NCBI GenBank assembly: GCA_963698265.1
Contig: CAVOQC010000003.1
Location: 207,627 to 271,626, forward strand
Reading direction: 5' to 3'
DNA: 64,000 nucleotides
Source: FEB-7 sp963698265
GTDB lineage: Bacteria; Pseudomonadota; Gammaproteobacteria; Burkholderiales; Usitatibacteraceae
The translations under genes and the position numbers were made by a program. Under the pieces are notes generated by a model, which ran no database searches, was not told where the DNA came from, and saw only the letters and a program-made list of their open reading frames with translations. Within the stretch, counting starts at the first letter, position 1. The number at the start of each line of letters is the position of its first letter. Shown one piece after another: positions 26,805-35,879 of the stretch.

Positions 26805-27623
26805 ATGCTCATCGGCTTACTCGCGGGACTGCCTTTGCTGGTGGCGGCATGGCTCCTAGCGCAGCCCTGGCTCACGGCGCGGCGCCGTGAGCGCATTCGC
26901 CGGCGGCCCTTCCCGGCCGCGTGGCGCGCGATCCTGCGCGAGCGCGTGCCGATTTCGCGCCGCCTGCCCGCGGACCTGCTGGGCCAGCTCAAGGGGCACA
27001 TCCAGGTCTTCCTCGCGGAGAAGCGCTTCACGGGCTGCGACGGGCTCGAGATCACCGACGAGATGCGGGTCATCATCGCCGCCCGGGCGTGCCTGCTGCT
27101 CCTGAACCGCCGCGATCACTACTACCCGCGCCTCGCGCAGGTCCTGGTCTACCCCGGCCCCTTCATCGTCAACCGCGAGCGCAGGAACGGCATCGGCCTC
27201 GTGCAGGACGAAAGCCGCGTGCTCTCCGGGGAATCCTGGGCGCACGGGCAGGTGATCCTCTCCTGGCCCGACGTGCTCGAGGGTGCCGCGAACGGGGACG
27301 ACGCGCGCGATGTGACGATCCACGAGTTCGCCCACCAGCTCGACCAGGAAAAGGGCTTCGCCAACGGTGCGCCGGATCTCGTCGGCTTCCAGCGCTACCC
27401 GCGATGGTCGCGCGTGCTCGGGCAGGAGTACGGAGCGCTGCAGGAGCGGCTTCTCAACCAGGAAGCGAGCCTCCTCGATCCCTATGGCGCCACGGACCCG
27501 GCGGAATTCTTCGCAGTCTGCTCGGAGGTCTTCTTCAAGCAGCCGCAGCGCATGGCGTTCGAGCATCCCGCGTTGTACGGGGAGTTGCGCGGGTACTATC
27601 GGGTCGATCCGCTTTCCTGGTAA
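26805..27623 (+). CDS. mtfA: MtfA-type zinc-dependent peptidase
   Basis: The 272-residue protein is of the M90/MtfA family. It has the gluzincin zinc motif HEFAHQLD (HExxH at residues 173-177) and the downstream conserved AEFFAVCSEVFF supplying the third ligand. The N-terminus (MLIGLLAGLPLLVAAWLLAQPWL) is a membrane anchor not present in E. coli MtfA. In E. coli, MtfA binds the repressor Mlc and links to glucose PTS control; whether that holds here is unknown. The start is ATG 26805. Confidence 0.88.
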   Translation: MLIGLLAGLPLLVAAWLLAQPWLTARRRERIRRRPFPAAWRAILRERVPISRRLPADLLGQLKGHIQVFLAEKRFTGCDGLEITDEMRVIIAARACLLLLNRRDHYYPRLAQVLVYPGPFIVNRERRNGIGLVQDESRVLSGESWAHGQVILSWPDVLEGAANGDDARDVTIHEFAHQLDQEKGFANGAPDLVGFQRYPRWSRVLGQEYGALQERLLNQEASLLDPYGATDPAEFFAVCSEVFFKQPQRMAFEHPALYGELRGYYRVDPLSW

Positions 27624-27660
27624 TCCTTCCCGGCGCTTCGCGCAAAGCGGGTTTCCGCGA

Positions 27661-29052
27661 TCACCCGGGCGGAATGTTCGCGTTCATGCGGAGGAAGTTG
27701 GTGCTGTCGTACTTTGCCTTGAGCGCCGTGAGCCGGAGCCACTGCTTGTCGGAATAGGCGACCCGGATGCGATCGCCAGCCTCGTCGCTCACGAAGTTCA
27801 CATACAACCCCCGGCTGTGCGGCTTCAGGGCGTCGTAGAAGCGGCGCACCCAGCCGATGTGCCGATCGGACTCGCCGACATCCCTGGGAAGCCAGGACGC
27901 GACGATATTGATGTCATGGGCGGCATCGCGGTTCGCGAAGGCCATGGCGTCCGCGGGCACCCGCGCGATCGCGCCGCCGAAGGAGAAGATCGGCACCGTC
28001 GACATGGGCGAAGTGATCTGCGCGCAATGCTCGACGATCACGTCGATGATCTCGTCGGTGAGCGGCCCCAGCTTGTGCGACTTCCAGTAGTAGTGGCGGC
28101 CGTGCGGCAGCGCGGCGTCGAACGCCTTCTGGTGCGTGACGTAGGGCTTCGGCACGATCGCGCTCACCGCCGGCTTCGCAAGCTCCCGGAGGGGCCGGAG
28201 CGCTTTTTCACCCTCCTCGACCGGGCCGGCGTAGGTGACGATAAAGGCCACGATGGGCTTGCCGTGCAGCTCGGCGGGGATGACCGGAAGGGGCGGAGCA
28301 AGGCGCAGGTTCGCCATGATCCCCACTTCGTCGGGCGCATCGGCGAGAAAATCGCGCAGGAACCGGAGCACCACGGGTGCGTCGTCCATTGGCCACGCCA
28401 TCATGCCGGCCAGCACCGTCGGGCCCAGGGGCTGGAGCGCGAAGGTGAAGTTCGTGACGACGCCGAAATTTCCGCCACCCCCGCGAAGGCCCCAGAAGAG
28501 ATCGGCGTTCTCCTGCTCGCTTGCGACCACGAAGTCGCCGTTCGCCGTGACCACGTCGCAAGAGCGGAGCGCGTCGATCGTCAGACCGAACTTGCGCATG
28601 AGGTGGCCGATCCCACCCCCGAGCGTGAGCCCTCCGATCCCCGTGTGGCTCACGAAGCCGCCCGTGGCCGCCAGGCCGAAGACCTGGCTCTCGCGGTCGA
28701 GGTGAACATTCAGGCAGCCGCCCTGGAGCCCGATGGTTTTCGCGAGCGGATCGACCCTCGAGCCCGTCATCGCCGAGAGGTCGATCACGAGACCGCCGTC
28801 GCAGATGGCGTGGCCGGCGACCGCGTGGCCCCCGCCGCGAACAGAAGTCATCGTTTCGTGTTCGCGACCGAATCGCACCGCGGCGATGACGTCGGCCACG
28901 CCCGAGCAACGGGCGATGAGCGCGGGCTTGCGCTGGATGTGGCCGTTCCAGATCTGGCGCGCGCCGTCGTAGGCGAGATCGCCGGGCTGAATCACGGAAC
29001 CCTGAAAGCCGGCCGCCAGGTTGTCGATGGCGGCCTTGTCGATCGATGTCAA
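27661..29052 (-). CDS. FAD-binding oxidoreductase (BBE/PCMH type)
   Basis: The 463-residue protein has an FAD-binding PCMH domain with RGGGHAVAGHAICDGG (the histidine that typically binds FAD covalently) and GGLTLGGGIGHLMRKFG. A C-terminal BBE segment (GLYVNFVSDEAGDRI) follows. Relatives oxidise sugars, alcohols or alkaloid-like compounds with oxygen. A TTG at 29052 is chosen as start because GGAGG lies 7 bases upstream; the open frame extends to 29118. No partner genes are evident. Confidence 0.87.
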   Translation of the reverse strand: MTSIDKAAIDNLAAGFQGSVIQPGDLAYDGARQIWNGHIQRKPALIARCSGVADVIAAVRFGREHETMTSVRGGGHAVAGHAICDGGLVIDLSAMTGSRVDPLAKTIGLQGGCLNVHLDRESQVFGLAATGGFVSHTGIGGLTLGGGIGHLMRKFGLTIDALRSCDVVTANGDFVVASEQENADLFWGLRGGGGNFGVVTNFTFALQPLGPTVLAGMMAWPMDDAPVVLRFLRDFLADAPDEVGIMANLRLAPPLPVIPAELHGKPIVAFIVTYAGPVEEGEKALRPLRELAKPAVSAIVPKPYVTHQKAFDAALPHGRHYYWKSHKLGPLTDEIIDVIVEHCAQITSPMSTVPIFSFGGAIARVPADAMAFANRDAAHDINIVASWLPRDVGESDRHIGWVRRFYDALKPHSRGLYVNFVSDEAGDRIRVAYSDKQWLRLTALKAKYDSTNFLRMNANIPPG

Positions 29053-29202
29053 CGCAACACCTCCGCACGAGACACGGCCCGACTGCAACCGGACCACACG
29101 AGAATACGCGTAATGCACCCCTCTCGGGAATCGGGCTGCGACCCCTTTTGTGGAGCCGGCGATTCTGGGAAGCTACGCCTCTCGCCAACCAGCCGTTTGC
29201 CC

Positions 29203-29787
29203 ATGACGACCAAGCCGGCTTTCAACCCCGTCCTGCTGGACATCCCGGACCACCTCGAGACGGAAAGGCTGCTCGTACGCGCACCCCGGCCGGGCGACGG
29301 CGCGCTGCTCAACGCCTCGGTCATCGAGACGCTGGAAATTCTCCGCCAGTACCCCGCCTCGATGCCCTGGGCGCTCGAAGACCAGCCCGTGGAAAAGACC
29401 GAGGAATACTGCCGGCGCGGCGCAGCCAGCTGGATCCTGCGCGCGGACTTCCCGATGCTGTTCTTTCGCAGGGACACCGGCGAGCACGCGGGCAACTGCG
29501 GCCTGCACCGGTTCAACTGGGACACGCGCGTGTTCGAGATCGGCTGGTGGGGCCGCAAGCGCTATCAGGGGCAGGGGCTGGTCACGGAAGCGGCGGCGGC
29601 CATGACCGCCTTCGCTTTCGAACACCTGGGCGCACGGCGCGTCTGGTGCTGCGCCGACGAGGAGAACACGCGGAGCTGGCGGGTGGCCGAGCGGCTCGGC
29701 TTCGCGCACGAGGGAACGCTCCAGAGCGAACGCTGCGACCCCGACGGCACGAGACGCGCGATGCGCGTCTACGCGACGACGCGCTAG
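29203..29787 (+). CDS. GNAT-family acetyltransferase (RimJ/RimL type)
   Basis: The 194-residue protein begins with the ETERLLVRAPRPGDG segment of RimJ/RimL-like N-acetyltransferases. It shows the acetyl-CoA-binding region (GRKRYQGQGLVTEAAAAMTAF) and the closing ENTRSWRVAERLGFAHEG. The family acetylates N-termini of ribosomal proteins or small amines; the substrate is unknown. The start is ATG 29203. It is divergent from the FAD oxidoreductase gene. Confidence 0.88.
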   Translation: MTTKPAFNPVLLDIPDHLETERLLVRAPRPGDGALLNASVIETLEILRQYPASMPWALEDQPVEKTEEYCRRGAASWILRADFPMLFFRRDTGEHAGNCGLHRFNWDTRVFEIGWWGRKRYQGQGLVTEAAAAMTAFAFEHLGARRVWCCADEENTRSWRVAERLGFAHEGTLQSERCDPDGTRRAMRVYATTR

Positions 29788-29854
29788 GAAGACGCAGGGC
29801 GCGCGAAGGCGTGGCTTGCCCGGGGTTGCCTGCTTGCGGCGCCGCGGGCGGGCC

Positions 29855-31162
29855 TCACCAGTACCGCATCGCGTTGCGGTAGATCCCCTCCAGGTCCTGC
29901 TTCGACACGCTCCTCGGCGCCATCACCAACGGCCGCTGCTGCGCGTACGCCCCTTCCGCGAGCGCGGGCACGTCCGCTTCCCCGTAGCCCAGCGCGGCGA
30001 TGCCCGAAGGAAGCCCCGTCTCGCGCATCAGCGCGATGAAGGTGCGCGCGAGGATCTCGCCCGCGTCCTCGGGCTTCGCGCCGGCGATGTCGGCGCCCAT
30101 CGCCGCCGCCGCCTCCAGGTGGCGCTGCGGATTGGCAGACGCGGTGAAACGAAACGCCGCCGGCGCATTGATCACCACGGCGATGCCGTGGGGCACCATG
30201 GGATCGCGCTCCTCGTAGCCCGGCGCGGTGAACACGTGCTTGAGCGTGGCCACCGAGTAGGACATCGCGTGGGGAACGTGCACGCCGGCGCTGCCGAAGG
30301 CGAGCCCGGCGAGTGTCGAGGCGAACATCAACTGGTGGCGCGCCTCGAGGTCGCCCGCGTCGCGCACCGCGCGGGCCAGGTACTTCCCGCCCAGGCGGAT
30401 GGCGGCGATGCTGCCGATGTCGTTGTAGGGCGTCGATCCCTGGTAGGGCGGGCGCTGGCTCGGGTGCGCCGGCCGCGGACGGCTGGTGAAGGGCCGCGCG
30501 GTGTAGGACTCCACGGCGTGGGAGAGTACATCGAAGCCGGATGCCGCGACCACGCCGCCCGGAAGCGTCTCGGTGGTCGTCGGATCGACGATCGCAAGCG
30601 AGGGCTTGAGCAAGGCCGAGGCGATGCCGGTCTTCAGCCCCACGGACTTGAGATCGACGATGGTGATGCCGGTCGTCTCGCTCCCGGTGCCGCAGGTGGT
30701 CGGGCAGGCGATGTGGGGCTTCAGCTTCCCCGGAATCGGCTTGGCTTTCCCGATCGGCGCGTTCACATAGGCGATCAATTCGTCCGGGTAGGTCGCGAGG
30801 AGATTCGCGGCCTTCGCGGTATCCATGACCGAACCGCCGCCCAGGGAGACGAAGCCGTCGAAGGCGCCGTCGCGTGCGAACGCAGCCGCCTCCTCGAAGG
30901 AATCGCTGTTCGGCTCGCAGCGCGTCTTCTCGAAGATCCCGACATCGAGGCCCGCCGCGCGCAGGGAGGCGAGCGCCGTCTCGCCCGGGGCGCTGGCGAG
31001 CACGTGCGCGTCGACGAAGAGGGCCACTCGTTTCATGCCGAGCGACTGGGCGTCTGCACCGAGCTCATTCAAGGCGCCCGCGCCGAACTTGATCGGCGCC
31101 GCGCTGACGGAGAAGACGGTCTCGCCTTCGCCCGGTGAAAGGAAACTCGCGTTCGCCGACAT
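29855..31162 (-). CDS. Iron-type alcohol dehydrogenase, hydroxyacid-oxoacid transhydrogenase-like
   Basis: The 435-residue group III dehydrogenase has GGGSVMDTAK at about residues 107-116, CPTTCGTGSETTGITIVD and the histidine ligands in HAVESYTARP and HVPHAMSYSVATLKH. The insertion RPAHPSQRPPYQGSTPYND is characteristic of hydroxyacid-oxoacid transhydrogenases (the ADHFE1 family), which oxidise 4-hydroxybutyrate while reducing 2-oxoglutarate. I infer this subfamily from that insertion only. The ATG at 31162 gives MSANASFLSP. It is divergent from an acyl-CoA dehydrogenase gene. Confidence 0.85.
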   Translation of the reverse strand: MSANASFLSPGEGETVFSVSAAPIKFGAGALNELGADAQSLGMKRVALFVDAHVLASAPGETALASLRAAGLDVGIFEKTRCEPNSDSFEEAAAFARDGAFDGFVSLGGGSVMDTAKAANLLATYPDELIAYVNAPIGKAKPIPGKLKPHIACPTTCGTGSETTGITIVDLKSVGLKTGIASALLKPSLAIVDPTTTETLPGGVVAASGFDVLSHAVESYTARPFTSRPRPAHPSQRPPYQGSTPYNDIGSIAAIRLGGKYLARAVRDAGDLEARHQLMFASTLAGLAFGSAGVHVPHAMSYSVATLKHVFTAPGYEERDPMVPHGIAVVINAPAAFRFTASANPQRHLEAAAAMGADIAGAKPEDAGEILARTFIALMRETGLPSGIAALGYGEADVPALAEGAYAQQRPLVMAPRSVSKQDLEGIYRNAMRYW

Positions 31163-31367
31163 GGTTCTCCCTCTCCCTGTGTTCGTTCGAATCGATGGCC
31201 CGCGAAACCGCATCGTAGCCGCTCCCGCATTTTGCGCCGAAACGCCTCGCGTGCCGCGTCTGCCCGCGGCCCGTTCGGTCGTGCATCCCGGCTGCGCGCA
31301 TACCCCCCCGGGCAAACGCGCGCGATTGGGACTAGAGTGACGATTCACCTTCCACCGACAAGCGATC

Positions 31368-33128
31368 GTGACCGCCCACCTGGCAGACCCCGAACACAAC
31401 CCTTCCTTTACCCGCGGCATTTTTCTCGGCGAGATTCGCGAGGACCTCGTCTTCCCCTTCCCGGAGCTCACGCCTGCCGACCGGGAGAGCCTCCACGCCA
31501 TCCTCGAATCCTTCGGCGACTGGTCCAGGGCCACCGTGGACTCCGCGCGCCTCGACCGCGAGGGGCGATTCCCCGACGAAGTGCGCGCCGGCATGGCCGA
31601 GCTCGGCATGATGGGCTTGAACATCCCCGAGGAATACGGCGGCTTCGGCGCTTCCGCCTTGCTCTTCAGCCGCGTGTTCGCCGAAGTCGGCACGACCGAT
31701 GCCGCGCTCGCCGTGTACTTCGGCGCCCACCAGTCCATCGGCTGCAAGGGGATCACGCTCTTCGGCACCGACGACCAGAAGAAGCGCTGGCTCACGCCCT
31801 GCGCGAGCGGCGAGCGGGTGGCCGCGTTCTGCCTGACCGAGGCCGGCTCCGGCTCCGACGCCCAGGCCATGCGCACGGCGGCGGTGCCGAGTGCGGACGG
31901 CACGCACTATGTGTTGAACGGCGAGAAGATCTGGATCTCGAATGCCGGCTACGCAGGTGTCTTCACCGTGTTCGCCAAGGTCCCGGTCGAGATCGACGGC
32001 AAGGCGAAGCAGCGTGTGACCGCCTTCATCGTCGATGCGCACGCACCCGGAGTTTCGCTGGGCAAGATCGAAGAGAAGATGGGCATCAAGGCGAGCGACA
32101 CGCGCACCATTTCGTTCGAGAACGTCCGCGTGCCCGTGGAAGACCGCCTGGGCGAGGTGGGCGGCGGCTTCAAGATCGCACTGGAGATCCTCAACTCCGG
32201 GCGGCTGGGTCTCGCCGCGGGGTCTTCGCGCGGCACGCGCGCGATCCTGAACCTGGCACTCGCCTACGCGAAGGACCGCAAGCAGTTCGGCCGCCCCATC
32301 GGCTCCTTCGAGATGATCCAGCGCAAGTTTGCCCTCGCCGCGGCCGACTGCTACGCGGCAGACGCCGGCTGGATGATCTGCGCGTCCATGGTGGATCGCG
32401 GCGGCATCGACTTTTCGCTCGAGACGGCGGCGTGCAAGGTGTTCGCCTCCGAACTCTCCTTTCGCTCCGCGTGCGACGCGCAGCAGATCGCCGGCGGGCT
32501 GGGCTACTCGAAGGAATACCCGTACGAACAGGCCGTGCGCGATTCGCGCATCATGCTGATCTTCGAAGGCACGAACGAAATACTGCGGGCGTTGATCGCG
32601 CTCTCCGGGCTGCAGCAACCGGGCGAGCAGTTGAAGGAACTCGGCCGCGCCTTCCGCGACCCGTTGCGCGCGCTGGGCGCCATCGGCTCCTACATCGGCG
32701 GGAAGGTCAAGCGCCAGCTCGCGGCACCTTGCTTCACCCGCGTGCATCCGGCGCTCGCGAGCGAGGCGGAGTCGGTGTGCAAGGCGGTCCACGACCTCGC
32801 GGTGGCGGTGGAGAAGCTCCTCATGGAACACGGCAAGGACGTGATCGAGCGCCAGTTCCACCAGGAGCGTCTCGCCAATGCCGCGATGGACATCTTTCTC
32901 TCCACGGCGACGCTTTCGCGCGCCACCTGGGCCATCGAGAAAGCCGGCGGCCCGGAGAAGGCCACCGCGGACCTGGACAACGCGCGGATCTTCATCCCCG
33001 TGGCGATGCGGCGAACGCGCCGCGCGCTGCGGGCGCTGTCGCACAACCAGGACGGGCGCCTGAAGGCGCTGGCGGAACGGGCGATGGAAGAAGGATCGCT
33101 CACGGTGGAGACGCCAACCGACGCCTGA
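31368..33128 (+). CDS. Acyl-CoA dehydrogenase family protein (long form)
   Basis: The 586-residue flavoenzyme has the FAD-binding segments AFCLTEAGSGSDA and WISNAGYA and the catalytic glutamate E400 in IFEGTNEIL. A helical C-terminal extension of about 150 residues resembles the very-long-chain/ACAD9 subgroup. It catalyses the first, alpha-beta dehydrogenation step of fatty acid oxidation with electron transfer to ETF. The start is GTG at 31368. The neighbouring transhydrogenase-like dehydrogenase is on the other strand, 205 bases away. Confidence 0.9.
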   Translation: MTAHLADPEHNPSFTRGIFLGEIREDLVFPFPELTPADRESLHAILESFGDWSRATVDSARLDREGRFPDEVRAGMAELGMMGLNIPEEYGGFGASALLFSRVFAEVGTTDAALAVYFGAHQSIGCKGITLFGTDDQKKRWLTPCASGERVAAFCLTEAGSGSDAQAMRTAAVPSADGTHYVLNGEKIWISNAGYAGVFTVFAKVPVEIDGKAKQRVTAFIVDAHAPGVSLGKIEEKMGIKASDTRTISFENVRVPVEDRLGEVGGGFKIALEILNSGRLGLAAGSSRGTRAILNLALAYAKDRKQFGRPIGSFEMIQRKFALAAADCYAADAGWMICASMVDRGGIDFSLETAACKVFASELSFRSACDAQQIAGGLGYSKEYPYEQAVRDSRIMLIFEGTNEILRALIALSGLQQPGEQLKELGRAFRDPLRALGAIGSYIGGKVKRQLAAPCFTRVHPALASEAESVCKAVHDLAVAVEKLLMEHGKDVIERQFHQERLANAAMDIFLSTATLSRATWAIEKAGGPEKATADLDNARIFIPVAMRRTRRALRALSHNQDGRLKALAERAMEEGSLTVETPTDA

Positions 33129-33147
33129 GGGCGCGCGCGCGCGCCCC
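33129..33147. repeat. GC-alternating palindrome between convergent genes
   Basis: A self-complementary run GGGCGCGCGCGCGCGCCCC separates the ends of the acyl-CoA dehydrogenase and lipoprotein genes. It could form a hairpin that stops transcription from both sides, but no T-tract is present on either strand. Confidence 0.3.
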
Positions 33148-33842
33148 TACTTCACCGGATCGGTCACCAGCCTTCCGAGGTTCGCGAACCAGAAGGACAG
33201 CGCCTCGCGGTACTCGTCCACGTGAATCGGCGTCCCCCTGGGCCGGTGGACGGCCACCGCGATGTGCCAGTAGAGCGACGCCGAAGTCGCCTCGATGTTG
33301 CATACGCCCGTGTTGAGCGGGGTGGCCTCGCGGTCGCAGAGCGTGCCCTTCACGAAGGTGAAGCCCGCGGGCAGCAGGCGCTTGCCGTCGTCGAGAAGAA
33401 ACTTCCAGTCCGTCGCCTCTTCCTCGAAGGTCGTCGTGCGCGGAGGGTCCGGTCGGAAGATGACCGAGAGGTTGGAGCCGCCCTGCAGGTCGTCAGCCGT
33501 CGGGCGGGCGAGGCCCTGGGAGATTCCCACGAAGAGCTGGCCTTGCGCATTGCGGCTCAGGTGGAGGTTTCCCTCGTCTTCGCACACCATGGGCCGGCTT
33601 TCCCGATCGCAGTGCAGGAGGTAGGGCGTATCGGCGAGTTCCTTGCTGATGCAAAGGAAAGTGATGCGGGCCTTGCGGAAGGTCGCGGTGGCGTGCGCTT
33701 CGTGGCCGCGCGGGCATTGGATGGCCCGGAGTTCCGGGGGAAGCGGCGTCACCTTGCTGCCGCAAGCGACGAGCACGCCCGCCAACGCCAGGAGAGCTGC
33801 GATGCCCGATGCAGGAAGGCCAGGGCGAAACGGGTTGCGCAT
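33147..33842 (-). CDS. Predicted lipoprotein of unknown function
   Basis: The 231-residue protein starts with a lipoprotein signal peptide (LLALAGVLVACGS, lipobox LVAC) and so is probably anchored in the inner or outer membrane. It contains six or so further cysteines (IQCPRGHE, FLCISKE, LHCDRES, MVCEDEG, TLCDRE, GVCNIE), which suggests disulfide bonds in the periplasm. No family is recognised. It converges on the acyl-CoA dehydrogenase gene. Confidence 0.75.
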   Translation of the reverse strand: MRNPFRPGLPASGIAALLALAGVLVACGSKVTPLPPELRAIQCPRGHEAHATATFRKARITFLCISKELADTPYLLHCDRESRPMVCEDEGNLHLSRNAQGQLFVGISQGLARPTADDLQGGSNLSVIFRPDPPRTTTFEEEATDWKFLLDDGKRLLPAGFTFVKGTLCDREATPLNTGVCNIEATSASLYWHIAVAVHRPRGTPIHVDEYREALSFWFANLGRLVTDPVK

Positions 33843-33876
33843 TCTAGCGGTCTCCAGGGCTCACCATCCGCGGCCG

Positions 33877-34857
33877 TCAGGAAACCGTGAGCACGATCTT
33901 CCCGATGTGCACGCCCGACTCCATCAGGGCGTGGGCCTTCGCGGCCTCCTCGAACGGGAAGGTGGCGTGGATGACGGGCTTGATCTTCCCGGACTCGATG
34001 AGCGGCCAGATGCGCGCCTTCAGGTCGCGGGCCACCTCGCCCTTGAAGGCCACTGGCCGCGGGCGGAGCGTCCCGCCCGTGATGGTGATGCGCCGGCGCA
34101 GGATCGGGTCGAAGGACAGCTCGCCCTTGGCACCCCCGAGGAGTGCAAGTATCACGATGCGTCCGTCGTCGGCACAGGCCTCGACATCGCGCTTCACGTA
34201 CTCGCCCGCCACCATGTCGAGGATCACGTCCACGCCGCGGCCGTTGGTGAGCGCCTTCACTTCCTTCGCGTAGTCCTGCGTCTTGTAGTTGATGGCGTGG
34301 GTCGCGCCCAGTTCGACGCAGGCGCGGCACTTCTCGTCCGTGCCGGCGGTGACGAAGACCATGTGACCGAGCGCGCGCGCCATCTGGATCGCGGTGACGC
34401 CGATGCCGCTCGAGCCGCCGTGCACGAGAAGCGACTCGCCTTCCGCGAGGCGCCCTCGCCCCCACACCATGCTCCAGACGGTGAAAAAGGTCTCGGGGAG
34501 CGATGCGGCCTCGATCATCGTGAGGCCCTTGGGGATGGGCAGGCATTGCTCCGCCGAAACGTTGCAGAACTGCGCATAGCCTCCTCCGGCCAGCAGTGCG
34601 CAGACCTCGTCGCCCACCTTGAATTGCTTCACGCCTTCGCCCAGCGCGGTGATCTTCCCGGCCACCTCGAGGCCGGGGATGTCGGAGGCGCCGGGAGGAA
34701 CCGGATAGCGGCCGCGGCGCTGGAGCACGTCGGGGCGGTTGATGCCGGCGGCCTGCACCTGGATCAGGACTTCGCCTGCGGCGGGGGTGGGCGTGGGACG
34801 GTCGGTGGGCTTGAGGACTTCGGGTTCGCCGGGGGTGGTGATCTCGATCGCTTTCAT
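33877..34857 (-). CDS. NAD(P)H quinone oxidoreductase (PIG3/MDR type)
   Basis: The 326-residue medium-chain reductase has the quinone-oxidoreductase start (MKAIEI, then VQAAGINRPDVLQRRGRY) and the nucleotide-binding LLVHGGSSGIGVTAIQMA. The catalytic-zinc cysteine and histidine are absent, as expected for this group. It reduces quinones or enones with NADPH. The start is ATG 34857; an upstream in-frame ATG at 34887 lies in a less likely context. It is divergent from a cyclic-nucleotide-binding protein gene. Confidence 0.9.
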   Translation of the reverse strand: MKAIEITTPGEPEVLKPTDRPTPTPAAGEVLIQVQAAGINRPDVLQRRGRYPVPPGASDIPGLEVAGKITALGEGVKQFKVGDEVCALLAGGGYAQFCNVSAEQCLPIPKGLTMIEAASLPETFFTVWSMVWGRGRLAEGESLLVHGGSSGIGVTAIQMARALGHMVFVTAGTDEKCRACVELGATHAINYKTQDYAKEVKALTNGRGVDVILDMVAGEYVKRDVEACADDGRIVILALLGGAKGELSFDPILRRRITITGGTLRPRPVAFKGEVARDLKARIWPLIESGKIKPVIHATFPFEEAAKAHALMESGVHIGKIVLTVS

Positions 34858-35033
34858 TTTCGGGGTCTCTTTTCGCGAGGCGCCCATTATCCGTCATTGA
34901 TCCCGGGCGGGCGGCACCGCGAGTTTCTGCGCCGGAGAGAATCCTGGAGACGAGGCCCGGCTCCCCGCGAAATCGCTGCGGCGCCATGAAGGGGCTAAGA
35001 TCGACGCCTCGTCCTGCGATCCAGGGAGACACC

Positions 35034-35516
35034 ATGCAGGCCTCGCGCACCGCAGCACTGCAGGCGATGCCCATCTTCGGCGGACTCCGCGCCGACGTGC
35101 TCGACGGGCTCGTGGAGACGGCGAAGTCGGTGAGCGTCGCGCGCGACGGGTATTTCTTCCGCGAAGGTGACCGGGCCGAATCCATGTTCGTGCTCGAGAC
35201 GGGCGAGGTCGTGCTCCTGCGGCACGGCGCGGGCAAGCCCTACGAACTCGGGCGGCTCAAGGCCGGCGACTGCTTCGGCGAGATGGCGCTCTTCGACCTC
35301 TTCCCCCGCAGCGCCTCGGTGCGCGCGACCGCGCCTTGCACGGCGATCGAGCTGTCGACGGCGAGCCTCTACCAGCTCTGCGAATCGGACCTCGAGCAGT
35401 TCGCCCTCTTCCACACGAACGTCTCGCGCGAGCTGAGCCGGCGGCTGCGCATCGCGAACGAGCAGCTCTTTCGCGTGCACATGGGCATCGGGGACGGCGA
35501 GCCGCCCTGGACCTGA
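35034..35516 (+). CDS. Cyclic nucleotide-binding domain protein without DNA-binding domain
   Basis: The 160-residue protein is a single CNB (Crp-type) domain: FREGDRAESMFVLETGEVVLL, then GDCFGEMALFDLFPRSASVRA matches the phosphate-binding cassette. It ends shortly after the C-helix and lacks a helix-turn-helix, so it cannot act as a Crp-like regulator by itself. It may be a ligand sensor working with a partner. The ATG at 35034 has AGGGAG upstream. Confidence 0.85.
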   Translation: MQASRTAALQAMPIFGGLRADVLDGLVETAKSVSVARDGYFFREGDRAESMFVLETGEVVLLRHGAGKPYELGRLKAGDCFGEMALFDLFPRSASVRATAPCTAIELSTASLYQLCESDLEQFALFHTNVSRELSRRLRIANEQLFRVHMGIGDGEPPWT

Positions 35517-35535
35517 TGGCGCGGCACGGGCGCGC

Positions 35536-35784
35536 CTACTTGTAGAACGCCTCGACCGCGCCCTTCAACTTGATCAGCAGCGGGTTGCCGTGGCGGTCGA
35601 CTTTCTTCCCGACCGCGACCTTCACCCAGCCTTCGCTCACGCAGTATTCCTCCACGTCCTTGCGCTCGTTGCCGTTCAAGCGGATGCCAATGTCGTGCTG
35701 GAGCACGGCGGCCACGTGGTGCGGGCTGCGCGGATCCACGGCGAGGCGGTCGGGCAAGGGCGGGCGCGGGGCTTCGGTGTTCAT
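35536..35784 (-). CDS. DUF3297 family protein
   Basis: The 82-residue protein matches the DUF3297 pattern of short proteobacterial proteins: PPLPDRLAVDPRSPHH near the N-terminus, then GIRLNGNERKDVEEYC and the closing GNPLLIKLKGAVEAFYK. It is soluble and its function is not known. It converges on the cyclic nucleotide-binding gene. Confidence 0.85.
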   Translation of the reverse strand: MNTEAPRPPLPDRLAVDPRSPHHVAAVLQHDIGIRLNGNERKDVEEYCVSEGWVKVAVGKKVDRHGNPLLIKLKGAVEAFYK

Positions 35785-35879
35785 GGCGTGCTCTGGAATT
35801 GCGTTCCGGGGAATCTAGCGCATTTTCACGTCGCCGGCGTGGGTCGGCACTTCCGGTTCGGGGCGATGGCGATCTGCGA